Positions 48,901 to 62,504 of a stretch of 64,000 nt of DNA are shown piece by piece. Below the pieces are notes generated by a model. That model was given only the letters and a program-made list of their open reading frames with translations. It ran no database searches and had not been told where the DNA came from. How positions within the stretch are numbered: position 1 is the first letter of the stretch; each line of letters starts with the position of its first letter. The translations under genes were made by a program, and so were the position numbers. This DNA comes from Juglans regia (Eukaryota > Streptophyta > Magnoliopsida > Fagales > Juglandaceae), in assembly GCF_001411555.2 (NCBI RefSeq), contig NC_049901.1, positions 8,938,681-9,002,680 of the forward strand, given 5' to 3'.

Positions 48901-51900
48901 CTTCAATGAGCCAATCCGAAATTTGAAGAGGTTGTTGTAGAGCTGAAATTACCACCTGTGAGTCACCTTCAAGAATGATGTTTGCCCATTGGTTCCTCTT
49001 TGCCATTTTAACACCTATAAAAGCTGCTAAGGCTTCTCCACAGTTTGGATTACAACTAGAGGTGAACTCTGTTACACAACCCACTATATTTCCTAAATGG
49101 TCCATTCCTATTGCTGAGGCTGTACTACCAGCCTGCCTTACTGCTACATCAAAGGAGACTGAAATTCTTCCTATTTTAGGAGGTTCCCAGATAGTGTTGC
49201 CACTAGAAAGTTTAGAGGTAAAAGCCATTCTATGTTCTTGGTAAAGATTTGAGACCTGCATGACAAACTGTTCTATTGGAATTGGGCTTGAGCCATGAGT
49301 GATCCGATTCCTATAAAACCACAAGCAATCCATTGATAATATAGCAAAGAGTTGAAAGTTATGAGCTTTTTGAATTTGAATGTTTAGATTGGTAGATGGG
49401 TCAAGAATGGCCAGAATCCAATCTTTTATATCCTGACCAATTATGCTTTCAATATTCAAAGGCCACGGGGATTGCCTCCACAAAATTCTTGAATACGGGC
49501 ATCTTAAGAATAAATGAGAGGTTGATTCATCCTCAGTTTGGCAAATTGGACAGAAAATCTGGTCACTATTGAGAGAGAAGCAGTGATGCAGTAAGGACCT
49601 TGTAGGAAGAGACCAAAACTTTTTCCAAATATGAGGGGGATGAACATTGTTAAGACTGTGAACAATGGCTGCATATGCCGACTTGACTGAGAATCTGCCA
49701 CTAGAGTGATGCAACCATTTCAAACTATCTCTCAAATCATGGAAGTTGTATTGAGCAAGGGGAATTTTGTTTATCTCATGAACAGTTTGTTCAGAAAAAA
49801 GAGTGTGGAGCAAGAGGATATTCCACCTCCCTGGTTCTTCTAAAATAAGCTCAAAAACTTTCAGATCAGGGTCCTTGAAAATGTCCTGAGAAGAAGGAAT
49901 AGGTAAGGGTGGAGACATAGTGGGGATCCAACAATCTTTCCAAACTCTAGTGCTTACCCCATTGTTAATTTGACAACAAGCACTAGAGGTAATGAAATCC
50001 CTTTGTCTTGCTAATCCCTTCCAGACTTTTGAGTCACTTTGTTTGATTTGAACTTCCAGCCAGAAAGATGACTTCAAATACTTATGGGACAAGACTTTTT
50101 TCCAAAGACTAGAGCTATTGTCATCATTTTGAAGGAGGGACCAACTAAGTTTACTCAAGAGAGCTTTGTTGAAATTGGAAATGAGCCTTAAGCCAAGACC
50201 CCCCATTGATTTTGGTTTACAAATGGAATCCCAAGACTTCGGAGTAAAGTTATGGGTCTTATTAGGATTAAAACCCCACCAAAATCTCATAAAGGATCTA
50301 TCCATGCTTATTGCAATTTTTTTTGGAATAAGGATGCTTGACATCATATAAGCCGGAATGGAGCAAGCTACTAATCTAATCAAAGTGGTTCTACTAGCTT
50401 GGGAGAGAAGTTTGGCTTTCCAACCCGACAATTTTTGTTGAAATTTTTCCTTAATTTCCTCAAAAAAAAAAAAAAAAAAATTTATTGGACCTATCCAAAT
50501 TGAGGTGAAGACCAAGGTATTTGAGCTTGTTGGTGGCCAGCTTGAAATCCATGACAAATCTAATTTCCCTAATGGTAGAGGGAGGAGTGGTTCTACTAAA
50601 CTGAATTGATGATTTGCCTCTATTGATCTTTTGACCAGACCACTCTAAGTATTTGTCAAGACATTTGAGAAAGGAAGAGGCATTTGGGAGAGTGGCCTCC
50701 CTAAAAAGAATTAAGTCATCGGCAAAAAGAAGATGAGTGAGAAGACGGCCATTTCTTCCCATCTTTATACCTTTAATGAGGCCAAGACTTTCCTCCCTAG
50801 TAATCAATCTAGAAAGAACTTCACTCCCAATAATGAAAAGGAATGGGGAAAGATGATCTCCTTGCCTAAGTCCCCTTGAAGGAGTGAAATGGCCATATGG
50901 TTCCCCATTTATGAGTACCGAAAAGGAAACGGTAGTGATACAAGTCTTAATCCAGTTAATCCATTTTGGGTGGAAACCAAGGCAATTAAGAATAGTTAAA
51001 AGAAAATTCCATTCCATGAAATCAAAAGCTTTTTCCATATCAATCTTTATTGCCATCAGTCCTTTTTTCTTCCTGGTTTTTTTCATAAAATGAAAAATTT
51101 TTTGTGCTACAATGGTATTTTCTTAAATGATCTTCCCAGGGCTAAAAATTGATTGATATGGAGAAATAAAGATTTTAAGCACCTTTTTAAGTCTGTTTGC
51201 AAGGATTTTTGCAATGATCTTGTAACACACATTTGAAATACTGATTGGTCTAAATTGATTAATAGTATTAGGCGAACCAGTTTTGGGAATTAAAGCAATG
51301 TGTGTGTGTGGTTGAGTTCTTGCAAAAAGTGACCGTGAGCAAAAAAGTACTTGACAGTACAGTTGAGTTTTGGGAATTAAACCAGTGAAACCATTTGGGC
51401 CAGGGGATTTTGAAGAAGGAATTTGCTTTATAGTATCAAGAATTTCCTCATCAGTTGAAATTTTACAAAGATTCTCATTATCAGTCGCAGAGATTTTCTC
51501 AGGGAATAATTGCTCTAGGTCCATAGGATAAGTTGGAGATGAAGAATTGTAGATTTGTCTAAAATGATCCAAAAAAGTAGATTTTATCGCTGTGGAGTCA
51601 TGAATCCACTTGTTGGAAGAGTCTTTGAGGAAGGAGATGTCATTTCTCCTTCTCCGCATTGTGGAAGTCATGTGAAAGAATTTTGTATTAAGGTCCGTGG
51701 TTGTCAGCCACGGATCTTCTTTGGCATTCTATCAGGTCTATTAAGATCAAATCCTTTTGGAAGTGGCTTCTCTATGTCCATCTCAACTCTAATTCTCAAA
51801 TATCTTCTCAAAGCTACACCGAATACTGATGCTCTATCAACTTCCTTTAATTCCCCCAGAACATTTTCTATCCTTTCAGCATTTTGGTTGGTGAGCATTT

Positions 51901-53701
51901 CCAATGGAAGACCATGAACTTGCACCCAAAATAATGAGGTTTTCGGACTTACCTCCTGGATACTCAGTCCCGGGGGCCAATTTTTCAGAACCATATGGAA
52001 TCCTTTGAAGTTCCAGGGTCTGTTAGCAAGGACTCTGTCCTTGTCCTGCTGCGAGGGGAATGTGAAGAGGAAAGTATTTATGTCAATATCTTCAATCATG
52101 AGGCCCAGCTCCAAACTGCTTTGATCGTAGCTTGGAAGGTATTTTTGTTGAGAGGTTTACAGGATATCAGCTTCCCAATCAAAGTTAGGTTGGAGTAATA
52201 ATTTGCTATGTTGAGCTCTGGTTCCAAGTGAAGATCTTCCCATGAAAGAGCTTTTGCCTGGATAATCAGCTGATCAATATCTTCTTTGTTTGCAGACATG
52301 ATAATGGTTGGGGGTTGTGGGGTCGCAGAAAGAGATTTTTGGGTCTGAAGTTGATGGTTGTAGGGTCGCAGAAAAGGAAAGGAAAGGTGGTTGGTACTGA
52401 GGTGCTAGAAAAGGAAAGGTTGAGGCTGGGTCTGTTGGTTGACTAAAAGCAAGCTTTTGGAAACTAATGTAAGGAACTACACAGAATGGCCTGGTTCACT
52501 TTTTGTGATGGAGAGACTCATCTAGAGAGAGGATGGGCGTATGTGGAATGTAGTTGATATCGCCCATGGTGTGTTTTGCAATTAACTTGCTTTTTCTTTT
52601 CGGTTGATTGTTATTTTTATGTTTGTTTCACACCCGTAGACAGATATTATGCGGACAAGATTCATAAGTAAGTTGTCTATTCTCAAGGAACAGGAAATAA
52701 TGATAGAGCAGTTGCAAATTGCTCTGTTTTGAAGTAGGATAGGACACAGGAGGCCTTCGATTGTTAACAGAATCTAAATTTTGGGGTCTTGTCCTCTTAA
52801 TAAGAAAAAAAATTGTTAACTGAATCTAGAAACTAGCATGAAGTGTAACAGCTAGGGGAAATGCAATAATAAAAAAATCCTGTCTCCTGAGCTCTTAGCA
52901 TGTAAAATCAAAGTTGCCTATGCATTTTACACCATTGTCGACATTAATATGGTTATAATAATATAACTATATTTTGCAGGAATCAAATTCAGATGATAGC
53001 ACCTTTCGGCTTTACGAGCAGCTAAGTTTTTCATATCCATCACTCCTGCAGCCTCTTATACATGAACGAGACACTGTAAGTACTTCCCAGCCTGGAAAAG
53101 CACTAGAAACATAAGATGTCCTTGAATTCTGAAACGGAAACATTCTCATGGATCAAAAAGTGTTGGGATATTGGAATAAAAAAAGTTTGGGCACAAACTT
53201 AAAATTTTCATTTAGTTCTGTTGAATCAAGAGTGGAAAGATTAGTCTTTGCTAACTCATGTTGTAATATCATAACTAATATATAACCGCGTTGTCACTTT
53301 GGATCTCTTTAATTTCTTTTCCGAATCAAGAGGCATTCAATAAATTTCTGCTTTGCTTTCCTAATTAAGCTCTATAATCATCTATGTAATAAAGGAATAT
53401 GTGATGTTTTTCTGTCTCATGCCAGTACCTTGCATGGTCACTAAAGCGGAGCAAAGCTGTGAATAACAGTAAAAGAGTGGTGGGGGTGATTGGAAAGGGG
53501 CACATGAATGGAGTGATATATGCATTGGTATCAGACCAAGGAAACTTGAGGTTTCGGGACCTTGCAGGAGGGAAGAGGCCAGATGGTGATGATCATGGCT
53601 CCAATCGTTTGGTTGATGGTCTTCTTAAGAGTCTGGCTAGAGACACTGTAATTGGCATTCTGCTGTGGGCATTATATGAACAGATAAAAGGTGGAGCCTA
53701 G
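45924..53701 (+). CDS. TraB-domain protein
   Basis: Seven exons: 45924-46303, 46920-47035, 47107-47195, 47297-47371, 47578-47685, 52980-53075 and 53426-53701, giving 379 residues. The family signature is clear: IWLVGTTHIS with GTTH at 95-98, VVVELCRSR near 120-127, GDRPIEIT in the middle, and VGVIGKGHMNGV near the end. TraB proteins resemble the bacterial TraB/PrgY family. Plant members have been placed at mitochondria or plastids, but their biochemical role is unclear. The first 40 residues are Ser/Lys/Pro-rich and could be an organelle-targeting peptide. Intron 1 has a GC donor (gcaagt at 46304) with a normal AG acceptor. Intron 5 (5.3 kb) is swollen by an antisense LINE. Confidence 0.93.
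48821..51740 (-). pseudogene. LINE ORF2 remnant: reverse transcriptase and RNase H
   Basis: It reads DLNTKFFH and MRRRRNDISFLKDSSNKWI at the N-terminal side, then the RT core with IKIDMEKAFDFMEWNFL, GLRQGDHLSPFLFI and the catalytic LLFADDLILF. The zinc-finger RVT region (CPICQTEDESTSHLFLRCP) follows, and a C-terminal RNase H domain (VSFDVAV, GEALAAFIGV, EGDSQVVISAL). Breaks: an in-frame TAA at 51123-51125, a frameshift at a homopolymer of about 18 bases (50462-50479), and loss of the endonuclease domain. It is not functional. Confidence 0.88.
51704..52299 (-). pseudogene. LINE ORF1 fragment (DUF4283-type)
   Basis: From the ATG at 52299 it reads AKALSWEDLHLE and IGKLISCKPLNKNTFQATIK, then after a one-frame slip FLFTFPSQQDKDRVLANRPW, NWPPGLSIQEVSPKTSLFWV and RVEMDIEKPLPKGF. 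This is the RNA-binding N-terminal domain of plant L1 ORF1. It stops where the zinc knuckle should follow and is joined directly to ORF2 sequence near 51715. Confidence 0.8.
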
Positions 53702-56094
53702 AGTCGATCGGGTTATCCTCATTTTCAACTATATATTCGATCTACTACTTTGTTTATTCAAAATTCAAATTTCTATAATAAATATGCATTTTTATGTTAT
53801 TAATTAATAGAACAACTAATCATTAAATGTGTTAGTTTAAACATGAAATGGCATAAATTGTGAGCTGGCTCGGGACAGTTCAGACAGATCAATTATTGAT
53901 CTTATCTGGGATTTTGTTAATTTCATTTTACTTTTTTTTTTTTGTGAAAATTAATGAGTTTTTAACCTTTGGAATTATCGAAAGTCAAAGCTGAATAGGA
54001 AAGATAAAGCATTAATATAAAGGAAAAGTTAAGAGCATAATAAGAAGAAGACAACGAAGCCTTAATTTAATGAACCCTTTTTGTCCTACACTGGAAATTA
54101 AGTTGACTAGAAAATTATAACGGCCAAAATTGTGAGCTGACTTGGGACAGTTCAGAGTCTTTAATTAGATGGAATACTCATCTGGAACTTTTTTTTCCTT
54201 TTTATTCTTTTTGTGTAATAATTAATGAAAAAGAAAGCAGCATTGTAAAAAGAACCAATGAAGATGCTGCATATTCAACTTATATAATCAACTTTTGAGA
54301 TTTTGGATTCTTTTTAAGTAAAAATTATATATATATAGGATAATTATTATTTACTATTTTTCAATCATTATAATTTAACGTTATTTTTTTATTTATAAAA
54401 ATGATAGTAAAAGGATAAAAAATATATAATTTTTCAAGACCTATTATATATATATTAATCTAAGTGGCTTAATTAATTAATTATGTGGTATTAATTCATG
54501 TATCATGAGTTGGAAGAATAGCTCGGAGGCACTTGTCCATGCCAATTTTGAATTAATGTGGACACAATAAAATTCATTGGGAATTAATTTCTAGATAATA
54601 ATTAGTATGTCATGATAAGGCACATTTATTATGCATGATTTTCTTTTTTAACATCTGGAGCCTGGAGGTGGGTCAACTTTATATGGAGTAAACTGAAGGA
54701 AACGGCCGGGTCCTTTTCTACCCATAGATTTATAGAAGTGTTTTCCAGAAACCAGCCAAAATGACACAACAAATGGCAACATTTTACTTGCACACGTGTG
54801 TTGCCACTTCACTTCTTGGTAATTTCCTCATGATTTCATTTGGTACACACTCATAGACTGATCATGTTCGTACTAATGATCATGACTAGTCATTTTGAAG
54901 TTTGTTTAGTAATAAAGAATTAAGATCATGATTTGAAAATAAACTTGGAGTCGTGATCATTGATTTCAATAATGTCATGTCATAACCCTATTTCAATGCA
55001 CCAGTACTTCAAATAGATAGCTGTAAATTATAAATAAATTTGAAGCATTAGTCCTTTTAATCATGTATTAGTGTCTAATTAAATTCAACTATTTTTTGTT
55101 TTGTTTGAGATAACGGAATTATATACATTTAAATGATTAAATGTGTATAATAAGGCGTCATAATATTAAGTATTACAAGATTCACTTGACGTAATCATCT
55201 TGTATTTAAGATGCTTGACCGATCGTTATATCGTTATTACCGTTAAATCAAAGACCTGCGCGCTCGGGTCGTTTATTTAGTTTTATTTCTATTTATGATT
55301 ATAAGATCGTTTTTCCGACACGATTAAACCCTAACTGTTGTAACTATATGGTTAATTCAAGGTTGAACAAGTTTAAATAATTTTGTAGTAATTAGTCTTT
55401 AACCTTAATTAAAATCAAATATTTCATTGATCAATATTAAGGAAAATAGTCTTCTATATTATCTTACATATTGTATTGTCATAAATTATAAAAAAAGCAA
55501 GAGGCCATGTTTTAATTATTAATTTGAGGTGATTCCAAATGGAAAATAATTTATAAGCAAAACAACTCTAATAAAAGGGAACTAATTATTAACGAAAATA
55601 CTTGTATCTTTAAGGCTAATTTCCTAGATCGAATTGTCATTTTGGATTTTACTAAACAGGCAGCCTCTGATTGGCATGATCATATATATGAAAAAAAAAA
55701 TGTTCATTACGGCCTACACATGAATTAAAAAGACAGATCAAATGGTACTACATGCATTTTATAAGATTGAAAATTTAAAATTAACTTCAAGGCTAGCTAA
55801 AACAACTGATCCTAAAGCGGATTATGAAAACCAGGGAACTGTCATTTAAACAAAGATTGCGAAATCTTCTTTACAAAGGGTCCATGTAAGAATCTCCAAT
55901 TTTGGCGAGATAGCATTAAATCTTTTATTTTATTCCAGATTTTCTGAGTTTAATTAGTGAGGCCAGAAGTGATGCATGTATGTTGTCTTCATAAAATACA
56001 GTCTGCATTTGTTTAGAAATGAAAATTTTTAAAAGAAAAATTGCTTGTAGATTCAGATAAGGCCTCCGGCCGGCCTATCTATCCCTATCTCTCC
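53702..56094. other. Intergenic sequence upstream of the response regulator
   Basis: It is AT-rich and no gene is supported. A short direct repeat, 'aattgtgagctg' with 'gggacagttcaga', lies at 53856-53885 and 54129-54158. Confidence 0.45.
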
Positions 56095-56102
56095 ATATAA
56101 AA
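56095..56102 (+). promoter_or_regulatory. Probable TATA box of the type-B response regulator
   Basis: 'atataaaa', about 140 bp upstream of the ATG at 56237. Confidence 0.5.
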
Positions 56103-56236
56103 GCACGCAGTCATTGACAGTTGTTGCATCTTCTTTATGCCAACTTTGATTCAACTAGCACCACCTTACACTATAAGTACTATCTCTCCTTCCAGTTGTG
56201 GCATTCCTAGCAGCAAGCATATTGAGATTAATCATC

Positions 56237-59200
56237 ATGGAATGTGAGAAGCTTGGAGCAGTTCAACCTCTGTCCAACACCCAATTAACCCCTCCTCCCA
56301 TTGTTGATATCCACATCTTGGTTGTTGATGATGACGCTACGTCTCTCGCCATTGTTTCAGCGATGCTTAGAGCACTGAAATATGCAGGTATATATATTAA
56401 TTGTATATATATATATATATGCCTTTTCGATTCCTTTTGGTTTATTGTTTTTACAGATATTGGATGTCATGAGGATGATCTTGACATGTCTGATGATCTT
56501 CAGCCTGTTCGATGATATTCAATATTTAAGGATATATACTCGATCCGTTCCCGGCCAGCTAGCTGTTGTTACCATGAGAGGTGATCGGTGTCGACGATTT
56601 AGATCACTGGCCTGTTTGGGGCTACTTACCTTTCAAATTACATACGCCAATTAACGATCAAATTAATTCTTCTTAATTTGTCTGTGAAGTACTTATGGTC
56701 TTCATTTCTTAAAGATGTTTGTTCCCTTTTATTAGACCTCTAAACTTATTTTTCTAGTATTTTGTTGTAGGTGCAGATATTCATATATCGCACTGTTTGG
56801 TAAGCCATAGCATGCAAGTTTTTCAATTCACTCGGCCAAGAGACTTCATCATTTTCAGCCACATGCAAAGCATATAAATTGAAGTGAAAATCCGAGCTTC
56901 CATATATAAATACTTGGCCCGCCACCGGATTAATATATCCAACTTCTGATAATTCATCGTTTTCTTTCTCGCAATGCCTACTTTTCCAATCCCGGCCCTT
57001 TGCTTCTTCCTTTCACTGGATGTCATGCTTTTATGGTTAATTGGTATTACAATATGGGTATGTTTAAAAGTACTGTAACTGCTTTTTTCAAGTGTCAGTA
57101 TCGAGACGTTCTCGATCTGAAGAAGAAACAAGAAAACCCTAGCTAGACTTCGTTCCGATCGGTTCCGGCAGGCTTTAGTACTTCACCTTCTCTTCTTTGC
57201 ATTATCCAGGCGTTGAAGAATTTACATCCATACAAACAGAAATTTTATAATCTTCCTTCTTCAAATGTTATAAGAATAATATATAAAACTTTTTTGGTCA
57301 ATTTTGGGGAATTTTATTACATATATATTAATTGTTGTTTTCCTTTCAGGCCATTGAATAACAAGCTGCTTCAATTAATTATTTCTAATCTTTACTTGGA
57401 AAATTAAGACTTTATATATCTGCAAGAACTTTTCTTGTTTTGCACAATAGTTGTACTTAAATATCTTAAGAGAAATTCCAATATATATAACATATTTATG
57501 CAATAACATCTTCCCAAAGTACTGATGACGCCGTTCCTACATTTTGATCATCAGTTGTGACTGTTAGAAACCCACTCGATGCTTTGGCTACTCTTCGGAT
57601 GCAGAAGTTCGACCTTGTTGTTACAGATCTACATATGCCTGTAATGAATGGGTTTGAATTACAAAAGGAAGTTGAAGAAGAATTCCAACTACCAGTGATC
57701 AGTGAGTACTGCCATTTTACATTAATAATCTCTTACTATTTGATTTTTAAAGCATTAATTCTAGCCAAGTTCAGTACTTAGGGTTTTGCTTGTAAACAAC
57801 AAGCTGCCTACCTTCAGTGAATTACCATGTAATTAAACTTTTATATATTTAGACATGTTCAGGAAAACTGATCGTTAAAGTACCGGTACTGCAAATTAGT
57901 ACTTTTTTGTGAATGTGGTCTGATATCATAACTTTTTTTATTTTTTATTTGATCATGCAGTGATGTCCGCAGATGATGAAGAAAGTGTGATATTGAAGAG
58001 TTTAGAGAATGGGGCTGCTTTCTACATGGTAAAACCAATAACCCCAAATGATCTCAAGAATGTTTGGCAGTACGCTGTTGCAGGTAAAAAAGGCAGATCT
58101 GCTGCTATCGAACAAATAAGAGGCATCCGGGGAGATTCATCAGGTGAGAAAGGATCTGATCATCATCATGAGTATGTACATTCTGCTTCATCCTGCGTGA
58201 ATGAAGAAAAGCGTACTACAGGCGACACTAAGCTGGATCCCAAGAGAAAGGCACCGGCCAAAAAGGCCGGCAAGGAAGATCTTGGGGAAGAGACTAAAAA
58301 GACAAAGGTGGTATGGACAACTTCACTACACAACCGGTTCTTGCAAGCCATAAGACACATTGGCTTGGAAAGTACGTAATTTATATATAAGCCATCCCTT
58401 GCTAATTGATTCCATGTTTTTTCTTCCAATAATATTGGTAACAACATTGTTAATTTTTTAATTTTGATTCTTTCAGAGGCTGTCCCAAAGAATATTCTCC
58501 AGTTCATGAACGTGCCTGGCATAACCAGAGAAAATGTAGCAAGTCATTTACAGGTTTGGTTTTCCTTCAAAGAAATCTGATGGCAATCACTAGGTATAGC
58601 AAATAAATGCATGTTTCCCATAGACAAACCTGGGCATAAAGATTTAATTAATTAGTGTTTGGATGTTTAAATATAAAGATTTCCAAAAGCATTTATGTTT
58701 TATTCTCTTTATGGTCGTTTTCCTTAGCTAGAGTTCTACTATATAGCAAACATGCATGTCATGTATATATTAAAACAGTACTACTGCTTGTGAGACCCAA
58801 TAATAATATTATAGTTATATATAATATAAAAAAGTTAATACTTTTTTAATCATTGTGGGACTCAGAACTAATGATGTGTTGGACGTATAAGAAACAAGAA
58901 ACAGGTTTGCAATTATTATTATTATTTAATTTTTACATCTTTCCATGATTAATAGGGATAACTGATCTCATGTTACGTTGTGGCCGGGAGACTGCACAAC
59001 AAGAATGAGAACTTTATTATATATTCATGTTTTAATACGTTATATATAATCTTTAATACGAGATGCATGACCACCATCATATATAAATGAATTAATTTTG
59101 ATGAAAAAGATAGGATGTTTTTCACACATACTTATTATCTATTACGTACTATATAATTTTGAAAGGTAATTAATGTTGTCTTTTGCTTCTATTGTGCCAC

Positions 59201-59824
59201 CTCAATATTTTTAATTAATTTTTTTTTAATTATTCGAATGATTTTAAATTTTTACAAATATATTCTAATTTATCATTAATTATTATTTAAATGATCATTC
59301 AATACACAAAAGGCCCCGCCCTTCAGTTTCTACTTTTCAAAATAACTGATCATAAATTTGAATCATCTTAGAGGACCACGCACGTCATCCATTCATATAT
59401 TAAATAGTAATGCTACTCATCATTTTAATTTTCATCATCATCTCATTATCTTATAATGTGATATTAGATGATAATTTTATAAATAAAATATAATAAATAG
59501 TCTCTAATTATCTAATATCATATTATAAGATGATGAATAGATTTACTTTGTATTAAATGACCATAATTTGAAAGGTCGAAAATACTTATTCTTCTTTTAT
59601 TTATAAAGTTTTATCTTCTTTCGCATCTATTAACATTTCGTTTTCTTTCATTTATAAACATATATATATATATATATATATATTATTTATTAAAAATATT
59701 AATTAAAGAAAATTACATATTTAAACAACTTAACACACAATCAAGTTATAAACAGAATAAGAAATTTATATATGTTATAACAATTTTTTCCGGACGTCGC
59801 GCGGGTGCATGACTAGTACGTACG

Positions 59825-59870
<46 letters not shown>

Positions 59871-62504
59871 CATATATATATAGTGCAGTATCAAGAAATT
59901 AGAATAGTAAAGAAAGGAGGTTTTCTACAATATTCAAGCAAATTTTAATTTCAAATCATATTGTATATGTATGTCTTTGATCACAACTCGAATGAATGGA
60001 AAAATCCATATACATACAAATTTTTGTTAATATTTTTCCAATCTTCATCATTCCTTAATTAACGATGCTATATATGTGTGTGTGAATATGGCAGAAGTAT
60101 CGTATATTCTTGAAAAGAGTTGCGGATAAGGGTGCCGTCGCCTCAAGAGGCTTCTCAATGTCTGCTGATAGATACATGAGATCAAGCTTCGCATCTGGCC
60201 AGCTTCCATTTTCGGTGATGCAAAATCTGCACCAACAACAATATCCAAAATTCCCAGAACAGCAGCAAATGCGAGCATCAATGTTCCAACAAGGAGGACT
60301 AGGAGGTAATATGCGGGCTCTTAATGCTCCCAGCACTGTTGACCCTTTCCTTTTTTCCAACAGAGCAACCTCAAATGGCAGCTCTGTGCCTCATTACGGA
60401 TTTGGACATTCATTTAAAGCTCCCAACGTCGGCCCTGTCCGCTTTCCCGACAAGCAAGCTCCAAGTTCCAACTTTAATTTGCCTCAACTAGGGCATGGGC
60501 ATTGGCCTGCCTTGATCAGCCATCAAGCTAATCTTCGGGAGCAGTCTTTTGGCAACGGAAATCCTCTTTACCAGGCAAATCGCTCAGTATTGGATATAGA
60601 TCAAACTAAATACAATTTGGGGTCAATGTCTTTGTCAAATGGAGATATGGCACATGGCCTCATGAATGCTGCGAACAGCCTTATGAATGGTGCAAATTCA
60701 ATTCCCACATACCCACAACAAAATGAACAAAGGCAGGGACTTTTAACCAGCTCCCCAATTAACTGCAACTTTGGGATATCTGAACTATTAATGGGGACTG
60801 CAAATAGCTCTAATCCACCCCCAAATTCTAGCTTTACTAACGGTACTTCTTATGCTGGCATCAAATTAAGCAATGAAGGGCAGCTAGTTTTTACGGGTCC
60901 AAGTGGTGATCATGGCTATGGCTTGTTGGCTGGGAAGAATAACAATATTGCTGTTGCACCTATGGGGAATATTGGGACTTCTGGTTATATGACTCAAGGA
61001 GGGGGGTCTTCTTCTGCGCCAGGGTTGGAGAATCCAAATCAATTGCCACCAGTGTTATTTGACGAAAGCACTGCCAATCAACATGAAAATGCTTTGTTGA
61101 TGGCGCCTCAGGCGCAGCAACAATATGGTCTCTCGAATCGAGGAGAATTTACTAATCATTATGGCTCTGATATTCTGCTCAATAACATTTCAACCCTCAG
61201 TGGAATTTCGGATCCGGGGCAACAATTGGGGGAAGATGATCTCAGTGATCTTTTCTTGCAGCAAAACATCAACCAGCTTCCTTATCAATGTGTAAGAAGA
61301 CCCAAATCTGTTCTCGTTTAGCAGAATTTCATTTATTAATAACTCGATTTCTTTACGCAATGTAGGCTTCATAAACCTGCATGCATGCATGATTGCTTCT
61401 GACTTCTCTAAATATTCTGATCATGATCGTCACAGGAATCCCAAGTGAATTATGACATTTCCGGTTCATCATCTTGTGTTGAAAATATGAATGAAGACAT
61501 TGAAGAGAATCCACTTTTGAGTGAAGTACCATCCCTTGGCCAGGTATCTCTAATTATACTTCTATCCACAAATAATTATCATTTCTTTTACTTTACAGTC
61601 TAAACTATTAAAAGTTTCTGATTACACCCTCAACTATCAATATTTTTCAAATGAGAATATAATCCACTAAAATTTGACTGTTAAGATGGATGAAAAAATC
61701 AATCTTCATGGTCAAATTTTTGTTAATACTCAAAAATTAATTATCTTAATCTGAAGTGGAAATTGGATATATATTCTTTCAACTTTTCATTTCAATCCAT
61801 TTCCTTAATTTACAAGTCGTCTTAAACAATGAACATTGTCCATGTGATTGTTTGTAATTGATGCCAAATGTGTTGTCACACAATCATGTGTAGAATCGGG
61901 CCAATGAACAGCTACCGAACGCAGTCTTTGAAAGCAATGTGTATCATGATCCAGAGAAGAACGTCCAGCTTGATCAACACTCCAACCAGGTAATTTATAT
62001 ATATAGCTTTCCCTTTTTTTTTGTCCCAAGCATGTATACATAGCTCGTACTTCATTACAAGCATTTTATATTATCTTAGAAATATAGAATATAATAGGTT
62101 TAGATAAACTCTGAAGAGAGAAAAAAAGAAAAAATCTAAAGATCGATCGGGTTGAAACGCATGCACTTTTTCCCTCCTAATCCTAACCTATTTCTTAAAA
62201 TGCGTACAGCAAGAAAACGACAGAGAACTCGAGAAGGATGATGATCTTATAAATTGCATTAACGATCAGGTAAAGAATACAGTACGTACCTCCTGAAGTA
62301 ATCCATTTCTCATTCAGGCATGCATATATGGGGATCATAAAGAGCTTTTATTTTCTTCCATACAGATCAATAAAAAAAATGTATTTTGTAGTTTCGAATT
62401 AATTCGATCGTTTAGTTTTTTCTAATGCAAGTTTGGAAATGATTTTTGTTAAGGAATGGCCGGAAGAGGAGTTCATGGATTTCTTGTTCGGTCTTGGGCC
62501 ATAG
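56237..62504 (+). CDS. Type-B two-component response regulator (ARR/ORR-type GARP transcription factor)
   Basis: Nine exons: 56237-56387, 57555-57701, 57961-58371, 58477-58553, 60095-61291, 61436-61543, 61894-61989, 62210-62269 and 62454-62504, giving 765 residues. The receiver domain is at about 25-145, with the acidic pocket Asp31-33, phosphoacceptor Asp75 ([14 protein letters not shown]), MMSADDEE at 100-107 and Lys124 (YMVKPI). The nuclear GARP/Myb DNA-binding domain is at about 214-272 ([43 protein letters not shown]). The long Gln/Asn/Ser-rich tail is the usual activation region. These proteins receive phosphate from histidine phosphotransfer proteins in cytokinin signalling and activate target genes. 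The domain details fit the ARR18/ARR21-like branch, from memory. The ATG at 56237 is the first that leads into the receiver. Three last exons of 96, 60 and 51 bp lie after exon 6 and end with [16 protein letters not shown]. Confidence 0.93.
59410..59547. mobile_element. Short foldback MITE in intron 4 of the response regulator
   Basis: 'ttataatgtgatattagatg' and, inverted, 'atctaatatcatattataag' flank an AT-rich centre. The outer ends are 'ctactcatcat' and 'atgatgaatag'. Confidence 0.6.
59660..59683. repeat. (AT)n microsatellite
   Basis: About 24 bp of AT repeats in intron 4 of the response regulator. Confidence 0.9.
59829..59864. repeat. (AT)n microsatellite
   Basis: About 36 bp of AT repeats in intron 4 of the response regulator. 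Confidence 0.95.

Larger units (their letters stand above)
48572..52542 (-). mobile_element. L1-type LINE retrotransposon in TraB intron 5
   Basis: The element reads on the minus strand. Its poly(A) tail appears as the T run at 48572-48581. A 13-bp duplication gtggaatgtagtt flanks it (48559-48571 and 52543-52555). It keeps an ORF1 part, reverse transcriptase and RNase H, but lacks the zinc-knuckle and endonuclease region. Total length is 3.97 kb, against roughly 6 kb or more for complete plant L1 elements. Confidence 0.9.

Noticed and set aside
56198..56236. Upstream extension of the response regulator
   Set aside because: It would begin at a GTG codon. The first ATG is at 56237 and leads properly into the receiver domain.
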